Notes: generated from the sequence alone by a model not told the origin. DNA of 9,126 bases from Spirochaetota bacterium (GCA_022704585.1 JAKJGD010000045.1:1-9126), one strand, 5' to 3'; shown: positions 1-6,138, counted from the stretch's first letter. Numbers and translations: made by a program.

Positions 1-1324
1 CCGGGACCGCCTGCCGCAGAAATCATCGGAGAAAATTCTGGCCGGCATGATATCGCAGAACCTGGTGTCACTTCACCAGTGCTACCGGCCCGAGTTCAAT
101 ACCTACCTGGTGCTGCAGGACAAATTAAGCCCCGCCGCTGCGGCGCTGGACGAGGCCGACGATCCCCGCAAGAAGATCAAGGTCAGCAACCGCTACTTCC
201 TGCTGCACAACCTGCTGCATACGTTTGACGTCATCTCGACCTTCGGGCTGTTCCTGACCAAGCAGCAGGACTTCAGGAAAATCGACATCCGGCGGATTTC
301 CGAGGTCATGCTTCCGCTCAAGGACCAGGGCGGCGTGGACATACCCCTGGAGGAGTCGGCGCAGCTGTCGATGTTTCTCCTGAACCGGCTCGGGTGCCTC
401 AAGCTTAACAAGGACATTGCCGGGATCTCCCTGCTCGGGATACGGAACGAGCTTGAACAGCCGCTGCTGCTGGTGAAGCGGATTCTGAAGTCCGCCGCGC
501 CGGGCGCGTGCGACCCGTTCTTCACCCCGCCGTTCGAGACCCCCGCGTACGAGCTGTGCAAATCGATCATCAAGTTATTGCACAAGCTGAAGTCGGCCGG
601 CCACGCCTACTTCCAGATAACCATGCTCACCCGCTCGCTCAGCGAAGCGGACGAGCGCGCCTTCGGCGACGGGCTGATCGACCTCGAAGACAAGATTGAG
701 CGCTTCGCGACGGCGCTGAATTTCCTCTGCATCGCGGGGATCGTCGATATCGATAACGGCCGGCTCTCCCTGTCCGACATCGGGCGGGACCTCGCAAACA
801 ACATGCTCAAGGCCTACCCGGTCGAGGAGGCGAGCGCTCCGGGCAAGAACATCTACATCAATCCCGATTTCACGCTCGTCATACCGGCACAGGAGCTGCC
901 GTCCGAGACGCTCTACCATCTCCTCACCCACACCGACATCACGAAGCATGACATCATCATAAACGCCGTCATCAGCAAGGCGGCAATCGTGCGGGCCCAG
1001 AAACGCGGCATGACCCTGAACCGCTTTCTCGACGCCCTTGCCTCCTACTCGCGGAACGAGCTCCCGCAGAACCTGAACTTCCTCCTGCGCGAGTGGTCCA
1101 ACCAGACGATAACCCTCACCATTTCCCAGAGCATACTCCTTACCACGAACCACCACGAGTTCATCGACGAGCTGATGCTGGGGATAGCGAAGGAAGGCAT
1201 CATCGAGCGGATATCGCAGACGCACGCGCTCATTAAAAAAGAGTATATTGACGAGATCATCAAGATAGCGAGAAAAAAAGACGCGGTCATCTCGCTCTTC
1301 AGCGAGCTCGAGGAAGAGGACTAG
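1..1324 (+). CDS. Helicase-associated (XPB/Ssl2-type) domain protein, 5'-partial
   Basis: The reading frame is open from base 2, so the gene most likely begins upstream of the window. An ATG at 47 is in frame but lacks a well-placed ribosome binding site. Numbering from that ATG, residues 1-265 are mostly helical, with a winged-helix-like stretch near 221-251. Residues about 267-385 match the 'helicase conserved C-terminal / XPB-Ssl2 N-terminal' domain (PF13625 type): a strand pair with NPDFTLVIP, a helix bundle, the pattern of a conserved Gly (G321) before a helix, then LPQNLNFLLREW. The C-terminus is charged (ELEEED). In known proteins this domain accompanies helicases or stands in DNA-binding proteins without a motor. 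No Walker A or DEAD-type motif is visible here, so helicase activity cannot be claimed. The stop overlaps that of the convergent gene. Domain call fairly sure; function unknown. Confidence 0.75.
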   Translation, partial: RDRLPQKSSEKILAGMISQNLVSLHQCYRPEFNTYLVLQDKLSPAAAALDEADDPRKKIKVSNRYFLLHNLLHTFDVISTFGLFLTKQQDFRKIDIRRISEVMLPLKDQGGVDIPLEESAQLSMFLLNRLGCLKLNKDIAGISLLGIRNELEQPLLLVKRILKSAAPGACDPFFTPPFETPAYELCKSIIKLLHKLKSAGHAYFQITMLTRSLSEADERAFGDGLIDLEDKIERFATALNFLCIAGIVDIDNGRLSLSDIGRDLANNMLKAYPVEEASAPGKNIYINPDFTLVIPAQELPSETLYHLLTHTDITKHDIIINAVISKAAIVRAQKRGMTLNRFLDALASYSRNELPQNLNFLLREWSNQTITLTISQSILLTTNHHEFIDELMLGIAKEGIIERISQTHALIKKEYIDEIIKIARKKDAVISLFSELEEED

Positions 1325-1599
1325 TCCTTCTCGACCTGGATCATGTTCTTCGTTTTCCAGTTAACGTACTGCTGGAGGGCCTTGACGGTAGCCTCGCGGA
1401 CGAAGAAGAGCTTGTTGTTAAGCTTGACCAGCGCGCCGCGGTAATGGGTATATTTCAGCTGGTGGTCTACCCAACCCAGGAGTTCCACCTTCTTCCAGTT
1501 CGTGGTCGTCTTGAGCACCGGAATCTTGCTCAGGTGCAGCTCGCGAATCCTGCCGTTCTGCACCGCATCAGACAGTATGACTTCCCATTCCATTGGCAT
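1321..1599 (-). CDS. Hypothetical protein, 92 residues
   Basis: A small basic protein of a family I do not recognise. It starts MPMEWEVILSD and has several aromatic residues (Trp5, a WKKVELLGW segment, YVNW near the end). This suggests a compact alpha/beta domain, with no signal peptide or membrane segment. A GGGGA stretch lies about 8 bases before the ATG at 1599; the ATG at 1593 (Met3) is an alternative. It lies 83 bases downstream of the receiver/coiled-coil gene on the same strand and may be co-transcribed with it. Its stop (CTA on the plus strand at 1321-1323) overlaps the stop of the convergent helicase-associated gene. It is taken as real because the frame is fully open, has a plausible start, and fills the gap between two genes exactly. 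No function is inferred. Confidence 0.65.
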   Translation of the reverse strand: MPMEWEVILSDAVQNGRIRELHLSKIPVLKTTTNWKKVELLGWVDHQLKYTHYRGALVKLNNKLFFVREATVKALQQYVNWKTKNMIQVEKD

Positions 1600-1682
1600 G
1601 CTTGCGTCCCCGGAATATTATTCACTTTTCTTATTTATCGGCTTGTTCACCGGGTGAGATGATATATAATCGGCTCCGGCCG

Positions 1683-2576
1683 CTACCGGCCCGAGCCGCC
1701 CTCTTTGTTCTTCATTTCCGCGAGGAGCCGCTCGATATCGCCCGAGAGCTTCTTGTTGAGCTCCTTCTGGTTCGCGATCTCCTTGTGCAGCTCGATTATC
1801 TCGCTGCGGGAAAGCTCCTCCACCTTCTCCCGGGCGTCGATGATTTTCTTGGCGTCATCCAGCTCCTTCGCCGAATAATCGAGGACGGATTCCTGGGCCT
1901 GTATGACGTCATGGGCGTCGATCAGCTCCTTCCGCCTGAGCTCGGCGAGCATCTCCTCCGCCTTGATACAGTCCCGCATATCGAACAGGTCTATCTGGCG
2001 GAGCAGGGTAAAATCGCGGATCGCGCAGCTCAGGTTGGACTGCTCTTTCATTAAATTCTTCTCAAAGGCGAGAATCTTCTCGAAGGCCATTTTCTCCTTT
2101 TCCGACTCGAACACGTTCTTGCGGTTGATGTCCATCAGGCCTTCATACGCCTCGATCCTGGACTCGGACTCCTTCGAGATGAGCTTCATGATCTCGCGAT
2201 ACCGTTCGACGATTATCGATTTTTCAAGGAGCAGGAGGAGCTCCCTCTTGTCCACCGGCCTGTTGAGGAACTCGAGGTGCATCATGTTATAGTTGAGCTT
2301 CATGAGCCCCTTGAGCTGGCTCTTCTTGATCATGATGAACTTGAGGAAACTCTGCAGCCGCTCGTCCTTCATTATCTCGCCCAGGAGGGTGTCGGGGGGC
2401 ACGTCAAGGATGTCATAGATGAGGATATTGATCTCTTCCTCGATGATATTGGCGCTTTTCAGCTTGAAACCGGATATGAGGTTTACCGTCAGGCCGAGCC
2501 CGGTGATGGCGTTGACGAGCTTCATGCCGCTATCGTTGTCTTTTAAATACCAGATGGTCACCTGTTCCATTTCCAT
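1683..2576 (-). CDS. Degenerate receiver domain protein with 21-residue coiled-coil repeats
   Basis: Predicted 297 residues, cytoplasmic. Residues about 5-125 follow the alpha/beta pattern of a response-regulator receiver. The third strand ends in ILIYD with Asp55 at the phosphoacceptor position, and a 'NRPVDKREL' segment stands where receivers usually have K-P. Key residues are changed: the acidic pair after the first strand is absent (WYLKDND), the Ser/Thr of the fourth strand is replaced in IMIKK, and the conserved Lys is Arg106. Phosphorylation in the normal way is therefore doubtful. Residues about 130-290 are a long charged helix, including four 21-residue units at 195-278. There is no output HTH or enzyme domain. 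The start is set at ATG 2576, but ATG 2570 has the better spaced GGTGGGG site (8 bases). The longer frame reaching 2666 is rejected because its extra N-terminus is not protein-like. Probably a signalling scaffold, which is inference. Confidence 0.75.
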   Translation of the reverse strand: MEMEQVTIWYLKDNDSGMKLVNAITGLGLTVNLISGFKLKSANIIEEEINILIYDILDVPPDTLLGEIMKDERLQSFLKFIMIKKSQLKGLMKLNYNMMHLEFLNRPVDKRELLLLLEKSIIVERYREIMKLISKESESRIEAYEGLMDINRKNVFESEKEKMAFEKILAFEKNLMKEQSNLSCAIRDFTLLRQIDLFDMRDCIKAEEMLAELRRKELIDAHDVIQAQESVLDYSAKELDDAKKIIDAREKVEELSRSEIIELHKEIANQKELNKKLSGDIERLLAEMKNKEGGSGR

Positions 2577-2601
2577 ATCCCCACCGTTGTGTCTTAATTG
2601 A

Positions 2602-2631
2602 AATATACTGCCATCGTTACGAAAAAAACAA
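2602..2631 (-). promoter_or_regulatory. Candidate sigma70-type promoter for the receiver/coiled-coil gene
   Basis: Read on the minus strand, TTGTTT (2626-2631) and TATATT (2602-2607) are 18 bases apart. They sit about 25 bases before the ATG region at 2576. Both boxes are close to consensus and the position suits the start codon chosen. No other evidence supports it. Confidence 0.4.
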
Positions 2632-2738
2632 CTACTTTTTTGGAAATACCCGCAGGGGGGAGGCATCCAGGACAGACGGTGCCGCAGGGAGACAGTGCCC
2701 CGACCCCATGGGGCGGCCCGTCCGGCGGAGGCAAGAAC

Positions 2739-3005
2739 TCACTGCACGTCAAGCATGATTGCGCCGTTTCCGTTCCTGGAAAGTATCACTTCCGATTCAC
2801 GCTCGCCCGAAAGACGTGGATCAGAGGACCTGAGACCCGGGAAATCGCTTTTTTCAAGGAAATCCCTGATCAGCTCGATCTTCCCGTCAAGCTCGCCCTC
2901 CACGTCATCGGTCCTGAAATAGGTTTCCATGAGACGGTTGAGCTCCATCCGCGCCGCGGTTTCGATGCAATGATTTTTTACGTTCAGGTTGACCACGACC
3001 CCCAT
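2739..3005 (-). CDS. Hypothetical protein, 88 residues
   Basis: A small, mostly acidic protein starting MGVVVNLNVKNH, of no family I recognise. The N-terminus looks like a short beta strand, the middle (about residues 14-52) like one or two amphipathic helices, and the end again like strands (SEVILSRNGNGAIMLDVQ). No signal peptide, Cys cluster or membrane segment is present. A good ribosome binding site (AGAGGA) lies 7 bases before the ATG, which supports both the gene and the start. It is the first of three minus-strand genes, 162 bases upstream of the receiver gene, which has its own candidate promoter. A hairpin with a T tract and a competing pairing lie in its leader. Function unknown. 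Confidence 0.65.
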   Translation of the reverse strand: MGVVVNLNVKNHCIETAARMELNRLMETYFRTDDVEGELDGKIELIRDFLEKSDFPGLRSSDPRLSGERESEVILSRNGNGAIMLDVQ

Positions 3006-3033
3006 AGCCGGTTCCTCTCACCATGATGGGGAC

Positions 3034-3062
3034 AGGGTAGCGGCGGGATGGTTTTTTTTCAA
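3034..3062 (-). promoter_or_regulatory. Weak candidate promoter for the 88-residue gene
   Basis: On the minus strand, TTGAAA (3057-3062) and TACCCT (3034-3039) are 17 bases apart, about 30 bases before the ATG at 3005. The -35 box is good but the -10 box is poor, so this is tentative. Confidence 0.25.
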
Positions 3063-3089
3063 TAAATAAAAAAATCCCGCTGCAGCGGG
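3062..3089 (-). terminator. Rho-independent terminator-like hairpin, minus strand
   Basis: Read on the minus strand, CCCGC-TGCA-GCGGG (3089-3076) forms a 5-bp GC stem with a 4-base loop. It is followed at once by ATTTTTTTATTTATT, the classic intrinsic-terminator layout. On the plus strand there is no T tract after the stem. No minus-strand gene lies immediately upstream of it, so it would end either antisense transcription from the lytic transglycosylase region or a leader transcript of the 88-residue gene. One arm can instead pair with 3043-3049 (see findings). Confidence 0.5.
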
Positions 3090-3193
3090 CTTGCGGGTAT
3101 CGGCACGGCGGGAGACCGCGAAAAAATCAGCAGCCAAATTTTACTTGCCAATACCACCGCGGTACTGTCATTTGTCCAAAATCCGGGTTAACT

Positions 3194-4309
3194 ATGCGAC
3201 ATAAGGCAAACATACGGAAAATCCTTGCAAGCATGATGATCGTTGCCGCGATCATCATCGGCACCGACACCCAGCTCCTTTCATGGAGCCTGTTCGACCT
3301 GTTCTCCGACACGAAGTTCACCGGGGAGGGCCTTGAGAGGGTGATGACGTTCGATCCCGAGCGGGACATCCTGTACCTGCCCGCGATCGAGGGCAAAGAC
3401 ATCTTCGAGGCCTCCCGCGACATGTCCGTGTACCGGAACAGGGCGGTGCGGATGCACGTGTACCTGTATCTCACCAGCAAGCGCGAATACATGCTCAATG
3501 CCATCCGCCGCTCCTACCGGTATGAGGACACCATCAGGGAGGCCCTCGGGAAAAACAGGGACCTGCCCGAGGAGCTCGGCCTGCTGCCGCTGCTTGAAAG
3601 CTGCTTCAACCCGTACGCTGTCTCGTCCAGCCGGGCCGTGGGGCTCTGGCAGTTCCTTGAAAACACGTCGCGCCCCCTGGGACTGAAGTGCGACCGCTGG
3701 ATCGACGAGCGGCGCAGCGTGGAGAAGTCGACGGCCGCCGCCCTGCGGCATCTCCGCACCATGCGCTCCATCTTCCCGCGCTGGGACCTGGCGCTTGCCG
3801 CGTATAACGGCGGCGCGGGGTACATGAAGCGGACCATGGACGCCACCGGAGTGAGGGACTACTGGCAGCTCAGGGAGAAAGGGCTTCTCCGCCCGGAAAC
3901 GGCGGAATACGTACCAAAGTTCATCGCGCTCATGCTCATCTACCGGAACCAGAAGCTCTTCGGCGTGGCTGACGAGATCGCCCGGCCGGAAAAAACCGCG
4001 GCCTCATATCTCACGCTCGAGCGGCCAGTGGACCTGAAGGACATCGAGCGGCTCACCGGGGTGCCCGTCCGCGCGATCATGGAGCTGAACCCGGAATTGA
4101 ATTCCGCCCTCACCCCGCCGACCATGAAAGAATACCGGCTCCTCCTGCCCGCGGAAGCGCTCAAGAAGCTGGAAGGCAAAGAAAAAGAGCTGTACCGGTG
4201 CACAATCACCGGAGTGATCCAGCACCGGGTCAGGAAAGGCGACACCATCTCAGGGATCGCCCGGATGTATAAAAAAAAACTAAACTCATTCTTGATTTTA
4301 ACGGCATAA
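3194..4309 (+). CDS. mltD: MltD-like membrane-bound lytic murein transglycosylase, LysM end frameshifted
   Basis: Cleaves the glycan strands of peptidoglycan between MurNAc and GlcNAc, acting outside the cytoplasmic membrane. Residues about 10-23 are a hydrophobic export segment. The SLT catalytic domain spans about 115-230: catalytic Glu135 in LLPLLESCFNP, then AVGLWQF at 148-154, WIDERRS near 169-175, and AYNGG at 203-207. A MltD-type middle module follows (about 272-320, with GVPVRAIMELNPEL and a TPP/LLLP ending). A LysM domain begins at about 343 (HRVRKGDTISGIARMY) but leaves frame after Lys362 at a run of nine A. The in-frame product ends SFLILTA at residue 371. In the -1 frame the LysM continues for 26 residues to a stop at 4357-4359, giving 388 residues. 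The ribosome binding site is weak. Catalytic domain very sure; the state of the C-terminus is open. Confidence 0.88.
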   Translation: MRHKANIRKILASMMIVAAIIIGTDTQLLSWSLFDLFSDTKFTGEGLERVMTFDPERDILYLPAIEGKDIFEASRDMSVYRNRAVRMHVYLYLTSKREYMLNAIRRSYRYEDTIREALGKNRDLPEELGLLPLLESCFNPYAVSSSRAVGLWQFLENTSRPLGLKCDRWIDERRSVEKSTAAALRHLRTMRSIFPRWDLALAAYNGGAGYMKRTMDATGVRDYWQLREKGLLRPETAEYVPKFIALMLIYRNQKLFGVADEIARPEKTAASYLTLERPVDLKDIERLTGVPVRAIMELNPELNSALTPPTMKEYRLLLPAEALKKLEGKEKELYRCTITGVIQHRVRKGDTISGIARMYKKKLNSFLILTA

Positions 4310-4359
4310 AAAAACCTGAATCCCTCAAACCGGGACGGATAATTTACATCCCGTATTGA
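4271..4359 (+). other. A9 tract and out-of-frame LysM C-terminus of the transglycosylase
   Basis: Nine A residues (4271-4279) follow ATG TAT in the LysM coding region. Reading on in frame gives an unrelated 9-residue tail. Stepping back one base gives a further 26 residues beginning TKLILDFNGIKKPESLKPG and ending in IIYIPY, with a stop at 4357-4359. This is the typical second half of a LysM repeat (helix, N-G turn, KPG, final strand ending in P). A genome with ten A would encode the full protein directly. A sequencing error, a phase-variable tract, ribosomal -1 slippage on A-AAA-AAA, or transcriptional slippage would each explain it. No strong stimulatory stem lies just downstream. Confidence 0.8.
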
Positions 4360-4368
4360 AACATCCCC

Positions 4369-4400
4369 TGAAAGGTCCGCAAGCGCTTGTGGACCTTTCA
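4369..4400 (+). terminator. Hairpin after the transglycosylase gene, probable terminator
   Basis: TGAAAGGTCC (4369-4378) pairs perfectly with GGACCTTTCA (4391-4400). The intervening bases extend the stem with a G-U pair and CAA/TTG around a GCGC loop, giving about 14 pairs. It begins 10 bases after the -1-frame stop. The tail is TTGTATGG rather than a clean T run, so termination may be weak or Rho-assisted. Its symmetry could also serve the minus strand. Confidence 0.5.
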
Positions 4401-4452
4401 TTGTATGGGCCTTCCCGGGCGGTGCTTACCGGCAACCCTGGCAACGTCCAAC

Positions 4453-4583
4453 CATGTCATCGCGAGCGCAGCGAAGCGATCTTACCGTGCCGTAAAATGC
4501 TTTTTTTAATGCAAAAAGCCTGTTATGATTATCAGACAGATTGCTTCCTCGCCCTCGCAGCGAGGCCTCCCCGCAATGACATG
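4453..4583. repeat. Dispersed inverted-repeat element (CGAGCGCAGCGAAGC type)
   Basis: The left arm starts CATGTCATCGCGAGCGCAGC and ends GAAGCGATCT. The right arm, read in reverse complement, starts CATGTCATTGCG and ends GAAGCAATCT, with a few extra bases in the middle. The arms enclose about 55 bases, including a small GCTTTTT/AAAAAGC stem. Repeats of this kind, with the outer TCATTGCGAG and inner GAAGCAATCT motifs, are scattered between genes in many bacterial genomes. They are known for producing false proteins reading 'RERSEAI...PRNDM', which is exactly what the plus-strand frame gives here. No transposase is present. Whether it is a mobilised MITE-like unit or a structural intergenic repeat cannot be told from one copy. 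Confidence 0.75.
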
Positions 4584-4669
4584 CCGGAGATCAGGCCCCG
4601 CCTTCTTCACAAAAAAACAAAAAATATCTTGTCATGCCGACCCGCGGGGGTACACCTGACTCCATTAAT

Positions 4670-4686
4670 AAGGAGATCATCGATCC
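4670..4686 (+). promoter_or_regulatory. Ribosome binding site of murA; rest of the 4360-4686 gap
   Basis: AAGGAG at 4670-4675 lies 11 bases before the ATG at 4687 and fixes Met1 rather than Met3 as the start of murA. In the 327-base gap before murA I see the hairpin at 4369-4400, the dispersed repeat at 4453-4583 and an A-rich stretch at 4611-4624. That stretch is followed by TATCTT (4625-4630), a possible -10 box with a poor TTCTTC -35 box 16 bases upstream. No convincing promoter or small gene was found. Confidence 0.6.
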
Positions 4687-5955
4687 ATGGACATGTACAG
4701 GATACAAGGCGGCACTCCCCTCTCGGGCGAGGTGCCCATATCGGGCGCGAAAAACGCGGCGCTCCCCATCATCGTGGCGAGCCTGCTGGCCGACGGCGAG
4801 ACCGTTCTCAAGAATGTGCCCGACCTCAAGGACATACGAACCATCCTACAGGTGATCGAGTGCCTGGGCGCGAACTACAATTTCGATACGGCGAAAAACA
4901 CGCTCAGGATCAGGGTCAGCACGATCCGCAACGCGGAGGTGCCCTATGACCTGGTCAAGACCATGCGGGCCTCGGTGTATGTCATGGGGCCGCTGCTGGC
5001 GCGCGTCGGCGAGGCGGACGTGTCCCTGCCCGGCGGCTGCGCCATCGGCGAGCGGCCCGTCGACATTCACCTGTCCGGTTTCGAGGCTATGGGCACGGAG
5101 GTCACGCTGGAGCACGGCTACATCAAGGCCCGGGCAAAGACGCTCGCGGCCGCCGAATTCAAGATGCGCCAGGTGTCCGTGGGCGCCACGGCGAACATCA
5201 TGATGGCCGCGGTACTCGCGAAGGGAAAGACCGTCCTGGAAAACTGCGCCATGGAGCCGGACGTGGTTGACCTGGGCAACTTTTTAACGAAGATGGGCGC
5301 GAAGATCACCGGCCTGGGCACGGAGCGGATCGAGATCGAGGGCGTGAAAAAGCTCCAGCCCGTGACCTACTCGGTCATACCGGACCGTATCGAGGCGGGG
5401 ACCTACCTGATCGCGGGCGCGGCGACGAAGGGGGAGGTGAAGATAACCGGCGCGGCGCCGGAGCACGTGGCCTCGTGCATGGCCTCCCTGGCCGACATGG
5501 GCTTTACGATCGATTCGGGCAGGGACTGGGTCTCGGTAGCGCCCGGGAAAAACCTGAAGGGCACCATCATCAAGACCATGCCCTACCCCGGGTTCCCGAC
5601 CGACCTGCAGGCGCCCGTCATGGCCCTGTCCACGATCGTGCCGGGGATCAATGTTATAATAGAGACTATATTCGAAAACCGCTTTACCCACGTGGGAGAG
5701 CTGCGCCGCATGGGCGCGGACATCACCATCGAGGGCAACGTGGTCATCGTGAAGGGCGTGGGCGGGCTCATGTCCGCGCCGATCATGATGTCGGACCTGC
5801 GGGCCGGCGCCGCCCTGGTGGTCGCGGCCCTGACCGCGAAGGGCGAGACCGAGATACGGCGGATCTACCACTGCGACCGGGGCTACGAGAGAATGGCGGA
5901 GAAGCTCACCGCGCTGGGCGCCCGGATTGAGCGGGTCAAGGGCGGCGGGGCATAA
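4687..5955 (+). CDS. murA: UDP-N-acetylglucosamine 1-carboxyvinyltransferase (MurA)
   Basis: Transfers enolpyruvate from phosphoenolpyruvate to UDP-GlcNAc, the first committed step of peptidoglycan precursor synthesis, in the cytoplasm. The 422-residue length is normal for the family. Lys22-Asn23 stand in SGAKNAALP. The catalytic loop reads PGGCAIGERPVDIH with Cys118, the counterpart of E. coli Cys115; the Cys form is the one alkylated by fosfomycin, so sensitivity is expected. Asp306 in PGFPTDLQAP, Arg372 in DLRAGAAL and Arg398 in the HCDRGYERM ending match the E. coli Asp305, Arg371 and Arg397. The two inside-out alpha/beta domains appear complete. It follows a peptidoglycan-cleaving enzyme but has its own ribosome binding site across a 327-base gap, so co-transcription is uncertain. 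The stop lies inside a hairpin and two terminators follow. Confidence 0.97.
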   Translation: MDMYRIQGGTPLSGEVPISGAKNAALPIIVASLLADGETVLKNVPDLKDIRTILQVIECLGANYNFDTAKNTLRIRVSTIRNAEVPYDLVKTMRASVYVMGPLLARVGEADVSLPGGCAIGERPVDIHLSGFEAMGTEVTLEHGYIKARAKTLAAAEFKMRQVSVGATANIMMAAVLAKGKTVLENCAMEPDVVDLGNFLTKMGAKITGLGTERIEIEGVKKLQPVTYSVIPDRIEAGTYLIAGAATKGEVKITGAAPEHVASCMASLADMGFTIDSGRDWVSVAPGKNLKGTIIKTMPYPGFPTDLQAPVMALSTIVPGINVIIETIFENRFTHVGELRRMGADITIEGNVVIVKGVGGLMSAPIMMSDLRAGAALVVAALTAKGETEIRRIYHCDRGYERMAEKLTALGARIERVKGGGA

Positions 5956-5990
5956 TGAAAGCGGGGATGATCATTCCCGCTTTCATTATG
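5951..5990. terminator. 15-bp inverted repeat spanning the murA stop codon
   Basis: CATAATGAAAGCGGG (5951-5965) is perfectly complementary to CCCGCTTTCATTATG (5976-5990). The 10 central bases (GATGATCATT) extend the stem by a G-U and two A-U pairs. The murA TAA (5953-5955) is part of the left arm. The tail CCTGTTTTATC has a short T run. It probably acts as the first of two terminators, or as a 3' mRNA stabiliser. Confidence 0.6.
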
Positions 5991-6006
5991 CCTGTTTTAT
6001 CCCGGT

Positions 6007-6040
6007 AGAAGCGGGGCGTTCGCGCCCCGCTTCTTGTTTT
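6007..6040 (+). terminator. Strong rho-independent terminator after murA
   Basis: AGAAGCGGGGCG (6007-6018) pairs with CGCCCCGCTTCT (6023-6034) as a perfect 12-bp stem closed by a TTCG tetraloop. It is followed by TGTTTTCTG. This is a textbook intrinsic terminator and separates murA from the aldehyde dehydrogenase unit. Confidence 0.88.
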
Positions 6041-6069
6041 CTGATAGCGGGACGCCATATGTTTTTTCC

Positions 6070-6099
6070 TTGCAATAATTTCCAAGCGGTGCTTATCAT
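6070..6099 (+). promoter_or_regulatory. Candidate promoter of the aldehyde dehydrogenase gene
   Basis: TTGCAA (6070-6075) and TATCAT (6094-6099) are 18 bases apart, about 40 bases before the ATG at 6139 and just after the murA terminators. The -10 box matches consensus at five of six positions. The ribosome binding site AGAGGAG (6126-6132) follows, 6 bases before the ATG. Confidence 0.4.
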
Positions 6100-6138
6100 T
6101 CCGCGGTCCGGATATCTAAGCTGTCAGAGGAGAAAACC

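Noticed and set aside
575..1225. A long minus-strand open frame inside the helicase-associated gene
   Set aside because: It mirrors the GC-rich codons of the real gene, has no domain, and lies wholly within a better supported gene.
1671..1698. Inverted repeat CGGCTC-C-GGCC / GGCC-C-GAGCCG over the stop of the receiver gene
   Set aside because: It has one central mismatch and is followed on the minus strand by ATTATATATC rather than a T tract; it may be a weak structure but terminator function is not supported.
2640..2738. Possible terminator around CCCCATGGGG (2703-2712) after the 88-residue gene
   Set aside because: GC-rich partial stems are present but no T tract follows on the minus strand; not strong enough to annotate.
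4356..4949. A 197-codon plus-strand open frame reading RERSEAI...PRNDM
   Set aside because: It is a translation of the dispersed intergenic repeat and then of murA in the wrong frame; this peptide pattern is a well-known annotation artefact.
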